19,286 nucleotides of DNA from Porphyromonadaceae bacterium UBA4259 (lineage in GTDB: Bacteria; Bacteroidota; Bacteroidia; Bacteroidales; Muribaculaceae). A model generated the notes under the pieces. The model was not told the origin of the DNA. It made no database searches and worked only from the letters and a program-made list of their open reading frames with translations. Each line of letters opens with the position of its first letter. Within the stretch, counting starts at the first letter, position 1. A program made the translations under genes and the position numbers. This document shows positions 6,159 through 15,204 of the stretch, one piece after another. The stretch lies in the NCBI GenBank assembly GCA_002396125.1, contig DGWL01000073.1:9043-28328 (forward strand). Reading direction: 5' to 3'.

Positions 6159-9100
6159 ATGGAATCAATTTTTTTTAGAATTCTAGTTGCTGCCGCCATT
6201 GCGTTGCCATTGTGCAACACTGTTGCGGCACAGGTGACGGTTCGCGACAAGGCGTTCTTTCAGAGCAAGACCTATCAATGGACCGATAGCAAAGGGCAAA
6301 CTCACGAGTCTAATCTCGCTGAGATTGCCACCGACCACAATCAGATTATCGCAATGATTCGCAAGGTGTACACCGACAAGGAAATTCCGGGTAACAAAAA
6401 GCGCGGGTACAATGCTAATGGCGGATTCCCCGACAAGACGAGCGCCGATCATCTAACCGATGAAAACTGGAGCCGCGTGAGTTACCCTGCAATTGGCACC
6501 ATTTCTCACACCGGCAGTGTCTATACTAACGCTGCTAGTTACAAATGGACCGACACCTACGGATGGAACATCAGCACACAGAAACCCATCGAGGTTAATA
6601 GCATCACTATTAATAAAAATGAGTGTTATTATGCCACATTTAATCAGTGGGAGTATGAGCCACATGATGAGGGACTCACAATGCTACTTGTTGAGGTTAA
6701 TGATGATTATGACAAGGAGAAATATAACAAAATTCAAAATCCTTCATTGAAACAGGCCGTTGAAACGATGATTAAGTCGGTGCGTGTCATTACCGATGCC
6801 AGGCACACCGGTAGTGGTGATGAGAGTGGCACCTTGTTAAAGATTGACTGTGACAAGATGAATAAGTTTTACCTCATGGCAAAAGGGCAAGTGAGATTAC
6901 CATTTTGTTCAACTCATTATCTTCACAAGATGAATTCTACTAGTGCTTATTTCAATCCCTACCCCATGTTCCTGCATTTTAATAAAAGCGGCGTTACCGA
7001 CCTCAATAATAGCTTTATAAACTTTGATTGCCGGGAGCCCTTCTATAATATGTTTGAGCAGTTTAGCCCGGTTGACGTGAAAACTATGTCGAGTGGTGTT
7101 GATGATTTGTATCAGGAACTGATAAATATGAAATCATTCCCTGTTTTGCATGATTGCTTCTCAGTTCCTCTTGCTTATGTGTCGGGACAGCCTAACAATG
7201 GTCACGAGTTTATGATGTATGGTTATGACTCTGGCCACGAAGACTGCCAGGACGTGCGCGACCTAATGTTCTTTGTGCCCGACTATCGCATGAAATATTG
7301 GACGGGGCGCAAATATAATGGTAACCCAACCGACCGTCTTTTCCTTAACTACAATGAGGAGCATCAGCCATCAATGGGACTCTATGTTATTCGCCAGGAT
7401 GACATAACAATCAATCCTGGGCATGTCGACGACAACCACTACATGCTGCAACTCAACTGGCGGACTAATCTAGACGCTTTCCTTCCCAGCGAGGATCAGG
7501 AATTTGAGCTGCTGCAAGTTGTAATCGACGAGGAGACAGGCGAGGAAAAATATGACTATGTATATTACCGTGATGATAATGGTAATTATCTGGATGGAGA
7601 AAATGGTAATATTGTTGATGAGAATGACAAAGTGCCCATTAAGCTCACAATGGATGCCGGTGAGGTTAAATCTTATTCCAATGTGTACGTTGAGCGCCTT
7701 TCCAATAGCCAGCAAGTGACCTTCGCTATTCGTGGACGTGACAAGGGTGGATTCTTGAGCCTGCAGGTGTCTAACCGCAAGAGCTATATCATTCCGGGCA
7801 TCGACCCGTCGGAGATTGTGCTTCTTGAAGATGCCACTCACTACAGCCGCTTCAACCCCGATAATCAGGAAAACTGCTACAGCAACAAGTTGCTCATCAA
7901 TAACAACGTCGACGGCATGAAAGCCGGTGAAATCACCCATGAGACCACTCTCACCATCACTCGCACACCACAAGGTGGCCAGGCGGAGACTATCGCAACC
8001 ATCACTTTCAATCCCGACCAAAATAATTATACCATCCACATGGCGGGACAAAAGAGCAAGGAAGAGTTTCCCGAGGCCAGCGACCACAGTGGATATGCCG
8101 GTTATCATGCCAACAACAACGGTACCATTGAGGGCAACGCAACTTGGACTCAAAGCTATACAATTACCGGCGATGGATGCGTCAACATGGGGTCGCTCGT
8201 GATTTACGACAATTTTGCCGTCGGAGTAGACAAGAACGACCATCCGGGCAGTTATTACTACAATGTGACAAGCAACTATCCCGTGGGCGACAAGACCGCT
8301 CACAGCAACACGTTCAGGGTGCCGGTCTATAAGACCGATTCAAGAATCAACGGCTCGTTCACCAAGCAGCAAATCGACGACGACGAGCAAGCCACTCTTG
8401 CTGTTGAGGATAACGTCAACTTTGAAGAACTTGTTCAATATAACTCTAAGACCGAGGTCTTGCGCTACGATGCCTATCGCTGGCTCGACGATGGGTCAAA
8501 ACTCTACATAGTGAGCAGTGTCTATGACAACGACACCGAGAAAGATGTCGCCCCAACTGGTCTTGCCGGTAACCAAGGTGATAGTTACACTATCTCGATG
8601 AACTCAGGCAACCTGCTCACTACAGGAGTGGTCGACGTCACTGCGGGCTCGGCTTGGGCAACATTTGTCGATAAGTACCCTGCTGCGCAAAATGCCGCCG
8701 CGGCCTATGTCTATGCGCCTGTGATAGAGACATTCACCACCGGCAACAATGCCGTGGGTGTCGCACGCCACGACTATAACACCTATGGTGGGCCGCTGCA
8801 ACGGGCTGCCAAGGGCTTGCTCAGTGTTGCTCCCGCACCGGGCGTGAGCCCCATTAGCCAGTATTCATGGACCGATGATAATGGCAATCGCTATGCCTAC
8901 TATAACGTTGTGCTAAACATTAACCAGGACGACATTCCCACTGGATATGAGGTTTACAAAGTTAGGGCTTGGCGACTGGTGAACCCAAGCTTGCTCGGCG
9001 AGCAGACGAGCAACTTCGCTTATCGCATGCAGCCCAGGTTCCTTTTCGACACTATTTTGGGCGAGGACTACCAGCCGGGAAAGAAAATGCAACTTGGTGG

Positions 9101-9539
9101 CACCGAGATTGAGGGCTACTTCGATGAGAACTCGGCAAGTTTTGTCACGCGAGGCACCTTTGGCGCGCGCAAGGTGAGAACAGGCGGCGACAATCAGCTC
9201 AATGACGGATGCATCGACCAGCTCGACATGCAGTTCATAGTTCGCCTCTACTTTGCCCCGGCATCCCCGGCCAGTGGCACAACCATGGGCATCAATATCA
9301 AGGATAACGATGCACTTGATGACGCACGCCCATTCTATATAGTTGAGGATGTAATCAGCCACACCATTTATAGTGGCGTGACCACCGGCATCACCACAGT
9401 CGATGGCAATAGGCAGCTAGTGAACGTTAAGTATTATAACACTGCCGGTGTTGCCGGCGACCGGCCATTCAAGGGCATTAATATTGTGGTTAAAAACTAT
9501 AGCGATGGCAGCCGCCAGGTTGTTAAGATAGTTAGATAA
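6159..9539 (+). CDS. large secreted protein of unknown function with sorting-type C-terminal tail
   Basis: I do not recognise this family. The product has 1126 residues and a signal peptide (FFRILVAAAIALPLCNTVAAQ, cleavage likely after AAAQ-type residues near 25). The body looks like a chain of beta-rich domains with many Asn, Asp, Tyr and Gly. A YxWTD motif recurs at Trp41, Trp130 and Trp904. About residues 630-740 read like an Ig/fibronectin-type module (GSYYYNVTSN, then SNTFRVPVYK). The last 40 or so residues (VKYYNTAGV, then KGINIVVKNYSDGSRQ and VVKIVR) resemble C-terminal domains used for type IX secretion or surface anchoring in Bacteroidales. The frame opens with a TTG at 6150, but the ATG at 6159 better begins the signal peptide. 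It is monocistronic, with its own strong promoter, a long leader and a terminator. A surface adhesin or secreted enzyme are both possible; no catalytic motif was seen. Confidence 0.85.
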   Translation: MESIFFRILVAAAIALPLCNTVAAQVTVRDKAFFQSKTYQWTDSKGQTHESNLAEIATDHNQIIAMIRKVYTDKEIPGNKKRGYNANGGFPDKTSADHLTDENWSRVSYPAIGTISHTGSVYTNAASYKWTDTYGWNISTQKPIEVNSITINKNECYYATFNQWEYEPHDEGLTMLLVEVNDDYDKEKYNKIQNPSLKQAVETMIKSVRVITDARHTGSGDESGTLLKIDCDKMNKFYLMAKGQVRLPFCSTHYLHKMNSTSAYFNPYPMFLHFNKSGVTDLNNSFINFDCREPFYNMFEQFSPVDVKTMSSGVDDLYQELINMKSFPVLHDCFSVPLAYVSGQPNNGHEFMMYGYDSGHEDCQDVRDLMFFVPDYRMKYWTGRKYNGNPTDRLFLNYNEEHQPSMGLYVIRQDDITINPGHVDDNHYMLQLNWRTNLDAFLPSEDQEFELLQVVIDEETGEEKYDYVYYRDDNGNYLDGENGNIVDENDKVPIKLTMDAGEVKSYSNVYVERLSNSQQVTFAIRGRDKGGFLSLQVSNRKSYIIPGIDPSEIVLLEDATHYSRFNPDNQENCYSNKLLINNNVDGMKAGEITHETTLTITRTPQGGQAETIATITFNPDQNNYTIHMAGQKSKEEFPEASDHSGYAGYHANNNGTIEGNATWTQSYTITGDGCVNMGSLVIYDNFAVGVDKNDHPGSYYYNVTSNYPVGDKTAHSNTFRVPVYKTDSRINGSFTKQQIDDDEQATLAVEDNVNFEELVQYNSKTEVLRYDAYRWLDDGSKLYIVSSVYDNDTEKDVAPTGLAGNQGDSYTISMNSGNLLTTGVVDVTAGSAWATFVDKYPAAQNAAAAYVYAPVIETFTTGNNAVGVARHDYNTYGGPLQRAAKGLLSVAPAPGVSPISQYSWTDDNGNRYAYYNVVLNINQDDIPTGYEVYKVRAWRLVNPSLLGEQTSNFAYRMQPRFLFDTILGEDYQPGKKMQLGGTEIEGYFDENSASFVTRGTFGARKVRTGGDNQLNDGCIDQLDMQFIVRLYFAPASPASGTTMGINIKDNDALDDARPFYIVEDVISHTIYSGVTTGITTVDGNRQLVNVKYYNTAGVAGDRPFKGINIVVKNYSDGSRQVVKIVR

Positions 9540-9569
9540 AATACAGTATTCTTGATAGTTACTTATGAT

Positions 9570-9608
9570 GAGAGGTTGGACCCCGAATTGAAAAGGGCCC
9601 AACCTCTC
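9570..9608. terminator. bidirectional terminator hairpin between converging genes
   Basis: gagaggttgg (9570-9579) pairs perfectly with ccaacctctc (9599-9608). After a one-base mismatch, three more C-G pairs (9581-9583 with 9595-9597) extend the stem around an 11-nt loop. It lies 30 nt after the large secreted protein gene and 29 nt from the 3' end of the phosphatase-dipeptidase gene, so it can serve both strands. Confidence 0.7.
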
Positions 9609-9636
9609 GGTGTGTGTTATATATAAAGCTTTTGCT

Positions 9637-11061
9637 CTACTTCAATGGGAATGTGAAATAGGTGTTGGGGTAGGGCTCATTGTCGAGAGTGAAGTGCCAC
9701 CACTCGGTGTCAAGAGGCTTGAAGCCGTGGCGCATCATTGCGCGGCGCAACATCATGCGGTTCTCAAACTGCTGCTTGGTGATGGAACGCCCGGCAGGCG
9801 ACTTGCGTCCGTTGTACTTGCCGTTGGCAGGGTTGCCGCCAAAGTCGGGATGACTCTCCACGCCAAACCAGTCGAAAGTTCCGCCCATGTCCACTTCCTT
9901 CTCGGTGCGCATGTCAAAGAGAGTGAGGTCGACAGTTGAGCCGCGAGTGTGGCCACTCTTGCGTGCAACATAGTCGGGGATGAGCACGTTCTTGTTTAGC
10001 TCGGGGTAGAAATAGGGTTTCATTTCGGTGGCGTTGAGGTCTTGGGCCCAACGCATGAAGTGGTCAACGGCACATTGCGGGCGATAGGCGTCATAGATTT
10101 TGAGCCTGTAGCCCTGTGCCTTGAGGTCGTCGCTCACAGCCTTGAGTGCTGTGGCCGCCTCGCGGGTGAGCATGGCTATGGGAGCCTGATAGCCGTCGAT
10201 GCGCGAGCCCACAAAGTTATAGGTGCTATAGTAGCGAATCTCAAGGATAGCGTCGGGGATGACGTCGGTGATGCGCACAAAGCCACGGTTGTCGCTGGGG
10301 TTCACTGCAGGAGCCGTGGTGGCTGCAGTGCCGCCCAAGCGCTTAATCTCGGCCTTGGCACGAGCCATTTGCTCGCAAAACTCAGGGCTGTTGTGCAATT
10401 GTGAGTACCCTATGCTGGCAACCAGGCGGCCGGCATCCACGTCGCTCTGCCAGTGAGCTCCCACTATCACGCGACTCTCGCCATACTGATAGGCTCGTGC
10501 AAAGAGCGTGTCGGCTTTGGCAGGATTGAGCTCTGCAAGCAGTAAGGCGCATGCCCAGCCGCGAGCGGTGTGTCCCGAGGGGTAGGAGCCCTCGCGTCCC
10601 AGTTCTATCTCGTCTTCTTCGGCGCCATGAGTGAACAGGTGCTCGTTGAAGCGCACAAAGGGGCGCTTGCGCATGTAATACTTTTTGGGCGCCACGCGAA
10701 TTTGGTCGGTGGTTTTGATACTGGTTTCCAGTAGTTTCCACGTCTCGGGTGTCTCGGTCTTGGAAATGTGCAGTCCAAATGGCTCGCTGAACACATCGAG
10801 CAGTGCTTCCATGCCTCCCTTGGCATCGCGTCGAGCCATGGCGGCTCGCTCAGGGTTGTTGCGTTGCTGCTTGCCCCAGTAGTAGCGCATCACGTCGTGT
10901 GCAAAGAGTTCGCTAGTGGTGTCGGGGGGCGCCGGCAGGCACTTGATGATGTTGGGCAACTGGTCAACGCTGAGATAAGGCTGTACCTTTTGTGCTTGGA
11001 CTGTAGCCATGCCGCTCATTACCATGAGCAAGGCGAGGATTGTGAGTTTTAGTGGTTTCAT
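9637..11061 (-). CDS. fusion of class A acid phosphatase (PAP2) and VanX-like D-Ala-D-Ala dipeptidase (M15)
   Basis: Exported two-domain protein of 474 residues. A signal peptide (residues 1-24, ending TVQAQ) leads to a PAP2 domain with all three motifs: KX6RP at 126-134, PSGHT at 161-165 and SRx5Hx3D with Ser196, Arg197, His203 and Asp207. This is the arrangement of soluble PhoN/PhoC-type phosphatases, which remove phosphate from many monoesters. After a short Ala/Thr-rich linker near 245-255 comes an M15D domain: Arg327 in YDAYRP, zinc ligands His371 and Asp378 in SGHTRGSTVD, and Glu453 with His456 in EWWHF. VanX and DdpX cleave free D-Ala-D-Ala. No active-site residue is missing, so both halves may work in the periplasm. 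It follows mdh on the same strand beyond a terminator; I found no separate promoter. The domain calls are firm; the physiological role is inferred. Confidence 0.93.
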   Translation of the reverse strand: MKPLKLTILALLMVMSGMATVQAQKVQPYLSVDQLPNIIKCLPAPPDTTSELFAHDVMRYYWGKQQRNNPERAAMARRDAKGGMEALLDVFSEPFGLHISKTETPETWKLLETSIKTTDQIRVAPKKYYMRKRPFVRFNEHLFTHGAEEDEIELGREGSYPSGHTARGWACALLLAELNPAKADTLFARAYQYGESRVIVGAHWQSDVDAGRLVASIGYSQLHNSPEFCEQMARAKAEIKRLGGTAATTAPAVNPSDNRGFVRITDVIPDAILEIRYYSTYNFVGSRIDGYQAPIAMLTREAATALKAVSDDLKAQGYRLKIYDAYRPQCAVDHFMRWAQDLNATEMKPYFYPELNKNVLIPDYVARKSGHTRGSTVDLTLFDMRTEKEVDMGGTFDWFGVESHPDFGGNPANGKYNGRKSPAGRSITKQQFENRMMLRRAMMRHGFKPLDTEWWHFTLDNEPYPNTYFTFPLK

Positions 11062-11086
11062 TAAGTCAAGAGGTTTTTTAATGCGA

Positions 11087-11133
11087 AAGACTGCACATGA
11101 GCCTCTTTTATGTAAAGCTCATTGTGCAGTCTT
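11087..11133 (-). terminator. terminator hairpin after mdh
   Basis: A 16-bp stem with one bulged T pairs 11087-11102 (aagactgcacatgagc) with 11117-11133 and closes a 14-nt loop. It begins 23 nt beyond the mdh stop on the minus strand. A run of six A (minus-strand reading) follows about 8 nt later rather than a U-tract, so termination may be partial and allow read-through into the phosphatase-dipeptidase gene. Confidence 0.6.
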
Positions 11134-11155
11134 GTGTTTAGATTGTGAGATTTAA

Positions 11156-12148
11156 TTACAGGTTGGGGTTAACCTTGTTCCACTCGCTGATAGGAGGAAC
11201 GATGTCGAGAGTAACAAGCTCATCGCGCATGTGGCACAGGTGCTCATAGCTAGCATCGAGCTTGGCGTTCTCCTCGGGAGTGCCCTGTGGCACCTGGAAG
11301 GTGCAACCGTTCTCGTCGAGAGTGGTGTCCATAGCCATCATGATGTTATTATACTTGCCGTTCTTAACATAGGTGCCGGCGGGCCAGCGGAACTTCTCGC
11401 CACCCATCACCGAGCGAATCATCTCTACCGAGAGATAGGCAGGGCTCTGGAACGAGCTGCGGCCACGCAGTTCAATAATCTTGGCTCCACCCTTTGTGAC
11501 GTCGAGCTTCATCTGCTCCCATTCCTCGGCAGGGAATTCGGGGGTACCTATGATGTCGGTTAATGGCTTGCCGTCGATTTTTACATGCGAGCCAAACACT
11601 GCCATCTGCTCACCGTGACCGCCGTAGGTTGCGCAGCCGGTAACTTCGCTTTGCATCACATTGAACTTCTTGGCCAAAGCGCTCTGCAGGCGAGTGCTGT
11701 CGAGGCCGGCGAGAGTGGTCACCTGGCTGGGCTTCAAGCCGCTGTAAAGCAGAGTAACAAGGCCGGTAAGGTCGGCGGGGTTGAAGATGATAACCACGTG
11801 CTTGCAGTCGGGGCAATATTGCTTGATATTCTCGCCCAGGCCGCGTGCAATCTCGCAGTTGCCCTTGAGCAGATCCTCACGGGTCATGCCTGCCTTGCGG
11901 GGAGCACCGCCGCTCGAGATGATATACTTGGCATTGGTGAATGCTTCTTTTGCATCGGTTGTAGCGGTGATTTTCACGTCGCCGAAACCGCTTTGACGCA
12001 TTTCCTCAGCCACGCCTTCGGGAGAGAATACGTCATAGAGACAGATGTCGCTTGTCAAGCCCATCATCAGGGCTGTTTGTACCATGTTGGAACCAATCAT
12101 GCCGGCAGCGCCGACGATTGTGAGTTTGTCATTAGTTAAAAAAGCCAT
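11156..12148 (-). CDS. mdh: malate dehydrogenase (NAD-dependent)
   Basis: Cytoplasmic enzyme that interconverts malate and oxaloacetate; in anaerobic Bacteroidales it serves the reductive branch from oxaloacetate to succinate and propionate. It has 330 residues, normal for the LDH/MDH superfamily. The nucleotide-binding loop VGAAGMIGSN is at 12-21, with Asp39 ending strand 2, which favours NAD over NADP. The substrate-binding arginines fit Arg84 and Arg90 in GGAPRKAGMTR and Arg153 in LDSTRLQ, and the catalytic histidine is His178 in YGGHGEQM with its partner Asp150. Arg84 in the mobile loop indicates malate rather than lactate as substrate. A promoter lies at 12224-12253, and a hairpin terminator follows the gene. 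Confidence 0.95.
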   Translation of the reverse strand: MAFLTNDKLTIVGAAGMIGSNMVQTALMMGLTSDICLYDVFSPEGVAEEMRQSGFGDVKITATTDAKEAFTNAKYIISSGGAPRKAGMTREDLLKGNCEIARGLGENIKQYCPDCKHVVIIFNPADLTGLVTLLYSGLKPSQVTTLAGLDSTRLQSALAKKFNVMQSEVTGCATYGGHGEQMAVFGSHVKIDGKPLTDIIGTPEFPAEEWEQMKLDVTKGGAKIIELRGRSSFQSPAYLSVEMIRSVMGGEKFRWPAGTYVKNGKYNNIMMAMDTTLDENGCTFQVPQGTPEENAKLDASYEHLCHMRDELVTLDIVPPISEWNKVNPNL

Positions 12149-12223
12149 AACTAAGTGTTTTGTTTTATGATTAATAAGTTGCTTTAAGTTCTTTCAAGTA
12201 GATATAACTTCATTTTAAGACCA

Positions 12224-12253
12224 CAAAATTACACAATAAAACTTTCATTCCAA
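12224..12253 (-). promoter_or_regulatory. promoter for mdh
   Basis: On the minus strand TAATTTTG (12231-12224) matches TAnnTTTG, and TTG at 12253-12251 lies 19 nt upstream. The predicted leader to the mdh ATG at 12148 is about 70 nt. The region 12149-12468 between mdh and the receptor gene otherwise holds only the receptor promoter and AT-rich sequence. Confidence 0.7.
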
Positions 12254-12363
12254 GCAAAAAAATGATTTATATTTTATAAATAATCTAAAACAGGCATTGT
12301 TCACACCGTAACGGCAAGCGAGCAATAACTAAAAGTGGTGATGACAATCACAACAATAGGGTA

Positions 12364-12394
12364 TTGCCCGCGCAAAAGAAGCTCACTACTTTTG
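12364..12394 (+). promoter_or_regulatory. promoter for the TonB-receptor operon
   Basis: TTG at 12364-12366 and TACTTTTG at 12387-12394 are 20 nt apart, a clear Bacteroidetes promoter. The leader to the receptor ATG at 12469 is about 68 nt. No obvious Fur-type or other operator palindrome overlaps it. No other good promoter was seen downstream through 18409, consistent with one operon. Confidence 0.7.
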
Positions 12395-12468
12395 CCAACT
12401 CGAAAATTATTAACCATCTCTTGCCTTTAGGCAGCGGAACAACTACAATAAGTATATATAAACAATCA

Positions 12469-15204
12469 ATGCGCAAAATAAACAAATGTGTAATATTGCT
12501 GGCTTTCCTGCTCGTGGGGCTCACGCTTGATGCACAGGTCACAATAACCGGCACCGTGACCGACAAGGCAACCCTTGAGCCCATGATAGGAGCTACAGTG
12601 ATGATTGAGGGCCACAACAGTGTGGATGCAGTGACCGACATCGACGGCCGCTTCACGCTCGCAGTGCCAGCCGGCAAGGAAATAATTATATCCTACATTG
12701 GCTACAAGCCATTGCAAGCCAAGGCACAAAGTGGAATTTACTACATTGAGTCGCAAACCAATGCCCTGGGCGAGGTAGTGGTCACAGCACAGGAGTCACG
12801 CGGCTTGAGCAGCGCGTCGGTTATAGGGCGCAAGGCTATGGATCACCTGCAGCCGTCGAGCCTGGGAGACATCATGGAGCTCATTCCCGGTGGCCGTGCG
12901 CACGATCCACACTTGAGCAGCGCCAACGTCATCAGGCTGCGAGAGGCCGGTGGTGAGAGCGACAACTACTCCACATCGTCGCTGGGAACGAGCTTTGTGA
13001 TTGACGGAGCTCCAATCTCGACCAACGCCAACATGCAATACCTTAGCGGAGCCACCGACTCGCAAGCCGGTAAGCGTGACTTTACTAACCAGGGCGTAGA
13101 CATGCGCTCAATTCCCACCGACGATATTGAGCGCATCGAGATTGTGAGAGGCATCGCATCGGTGGAATATGGCGACCTCACTAGTGGCCTAGTGAAGATT
13201 GAGCGAAAGCGTGGCGGTAATGCCATCACCGCTCGTCTCAAGGCCGACATGGGCAGCCAGCTGCTTTATGTTGCCAAAGGATTGGAGTGGAAGCCTAGCC
13301 AACTGTCGCTCAACCTGAATGCCGACTTCCTGAACTCGCACAACGACCCTCGCAACACCCTTGAGAACTACAAGCGACTCACCCTCTCGGCACGACTGCA
13401 CAAAACGTGGAAAAGTGAGAAGCTCAGCACATCGCTTGCCGCCAATGTCGATTACACAGGCTCATTTGACAACGACAAGACCGACCCCGACCTCAATGAT
13501 GGCGCGCCCGACATCTACAAGTCGAGCTACAACCGCTATGCCCTCACCACGCAGTTGAGGCTCAAGTCGCTCGAGGGTAGCACGTCGTGGTTCAAGGTGC
13601 TGAACGCTACTGCGGCTGTCTCGCTCGACAACGATGTCATTGAGCGTGAGAAACTGGTACAGTTGCGGCGAGCCACCATTGCTGCCACCTCGCGCCAGCC
13701 GGGTGAGAGCGACGCGGTTATCTTGCCCTACACCTACACCGCAACCCACCGTGTGGAAGGCAAGCCTTTCAACGCGTTTGTGAAAATCAACGCCAAGTTT
13801 CAAGTGCCGTCGCAAAGCGTGTCGAGCACCTTGCTCGTGGGTGTCGACTGGAACATCGACAAGAACTACGGCAAGGGGCAGGTGCTTGATGTCACTCGGC
13901 CGCTTTATCCCGGCATGACGGGCCGACCGCGCGATATTTCCAAAATACCTGCCATGCACACTCTCTCGATTTATGCCGAAGAAAACTTCAAGGCCACTCT
14001 TGCCGGTAACACCCTTGAAGTGGTGGCTGGCGTGCGCGCGAGCCGGTTGCTCAATCTCCCCACGGGTTATTGGCTCAAGGGACATATCAATTGCGACCCA
14101 CGCGTGAATGTGGGCTGGAACTTTCCCCGTTTTAACGTGGGCAGCGACGTGGGTTTTGTGAGAATTGCTTGTGGGGTGGGGCAGCACACCAAGATGCCCA
14201 CTATCGAGCATCTCTATCCCGAGCCTTGCTACATCGACCTGGTGCAGTTTAACTATTATCACCCGGTTGAGGCCTATAAGCGCATTAACATCATGACCTA
14301 TGTGGTCGACCCCACCAATCGCGACCTGCGCGCAGCGCGAAACCTCAAGTGGGAAGTGAGTGCCGACGTCGACATCGCAGGCAATCGTCTGTCGGTCACC
14401 TATTTTCACGAGAATATGACCAACGGGTTTAGGTCGGTGGCAATCTATGCTCCCTACGATTTCAAGCGTTACGACACTAGTGCAATCGACGGCAATGCGC
14501 TCACCGGGCCACCGGCAATCGATGGTGTGCCATTTGAGAACGCGCGCGAACTCGTGGCTCACAGCAGTTATTCCAATGGTAGCCAAACCTTGAAAAAAGG
14601 TGTGGAATACACTTTTGCATCTCGCCGCATTGAGCGACTGCACACTCGTCTCACTATCAACGGAGCATGGTTCAAGACGGTGCACCGAAACACTGTGTCG
14701 CTCATGGAACGACCTTCGCAAGTGGTGGGAAATGAGCAAATTAAACTGGTTGGAATTTATCATGACACCGAGGGCTACACCGATGAGATGGTTAACACTA
14801 ACTTCACTCTCGACACCGATGTGTCTCGCCTCAAGCTGGGCTTTTCGCTCTCGGCACAGTGCCTGTGGTTCACCAGCAACCAGCGATTGCCAATCAGCAA
14901 TTATCCGAGTCAATACATGGATATTGATGGCAACATTCATGAGTGGGTTCCCGAGCTTGAGCAGGACAGCTATTTGCGCTACCTTGTGCGCAACAACACC
15001 GAGTCGATGTATGACTTGTTTAAAGTGCCATTCTCGATGAACGTGAACTTCAAAGTTACCAAGAAGTTCCTTAACGATCACCTGAGCATTGCTATGTTCT
15101 GTAACAAGATTTGGGACTACACCCCAAGCTATAAGCGTGATGGCGTGACCATCAGGCGCCATGTTAATCCCTACTTTGGTCTGGAAATAAATATTAAGCT
15201 ATGA
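12469..15204 (+). CDS. TonB-dependent outer-membrane receptor with carboxypeptidase-regulatory-like N-domain
   Basis: Outer-membrane active transporter of 911 residues driven by TonB-ExbBD. A signal peptide (1-23, ending LTLDAQ) precedes a CarboxypepD_reg-like beta-sandwich at about 24-95 (ITGTVTDKATLEPMIGATV, then DIDGRFTLAVPAGKE). A TonB-box-like EVVVTA follows at 102-107. The plug domain runs to about 240 (FVIDGAPIST, then ERIEIVRGIASVEYGDLTSG), and the rest is the barrel, ending with the strand YFGLEINIKL. At this length and with no SusD next to it, it is more like receptors for iron complexes, cofactors or small ligands than a SusC glycan porin. The open frame begins with a TTG at 12364 inside the -33 box, so the ATG at 12469 is the real start. 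Its TGA overlaps the next gene's ATG by 4 nt, which points to coupled translation. The ligand is not evident. Confidence 0.93.
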   Translation: MRKINKCVILLAFLLVGLTLDAQVTITGTVTDKATLEPMIGATVMIEGHNSVDAVTDIDGRFTLAVPAGKEIIISYIGYKPLQAKAQSGIYYIESQTNALGEVVVTAQESRGLSSASVIGRKAMDHLQPSSLGDIMELIPGGRAHDPHLSSANVIRLREAGGESDNYSTSSLGTSFVIDGAPISTNANMQYLSGATDSQAGKRDFTNQGVDMRSIPTDDIERIEIVRGIASVEYGDLTSGLVKIERKRGGNAITARLKADMGSQLLYVAKGLEWKPSQLSLNLNADFLNSHNDPRNTLENYKRLTLSARLHKTWKSEKLSTSLAANVDYTGSFDNDKTDPDLNDGAPDIYKSSYNRYALTTQLRLKSLEGSTSWFKVLNATAAVSLDNDVIEREKLVQLRRATIAATSRQPGESDAVILPYTYTATHRVEGKPFNAFVKINAKFQVPSQSVSSTLLVGVDWNIDKNYGKGQVLDVTRPLYPGMTGRPRDISKIPAMHTLSIYAEENFKATLAGNTLEVVAGVRASRLLNLPTGYWLKGHINCDPRVNVGWNFPRFNVGSDVGFVRIACGVGQHTKMPTIEHLYPEPCYIDLVQFNYYHPVEAYKRINIMTYVVDPTNRDLRAARNLKWEVSADVDIAGNRLSVTYFHENMTNGFRSVAIYAPYDFKRYDTSAIDGNALTGPPAIDGVPFENARELVAHSSYSNGSQTLKKGVEYTFASRRIERLHTRLTINGAWFKTVHRNTVSLMERPSQVVGNEQIKLVGIYHDTEGYTDEMVNTNFTLDTDVSRLKLGFSLSAQCLWFTSNQRLPISNYPSQYMDIDGNIHEWVPELEQDSYLRYLVRNNTESMYDLFKVPFSMNVNFKVTKKFLNDHLSIAMFCNKIWDYTPSYKRDGVTIRRHVNPYFGLEINIKL

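Noticed and set aside
7470..8303. 277-codon antisense frame inside the large secreted protein gene
   Set aside because: Low-complexity Val/Ile/Gly-rich translation with no promoter; it is best explained as a shadow of the sense gene.
12364..12468. Upstream extension of the TonB receptor from a TTG
   Set aside because: The TTG coincides with the -33 promoter box, and the signal peptide begins cleanly at the ATG at 12469.
13462..15162. 566-codon open frame antisense to the TonB receptor gene
   Set aside because: It lies wholly within a well-supported receptor gene, has no signal or family character, and fits a codon-bias shadow of the coding strand.
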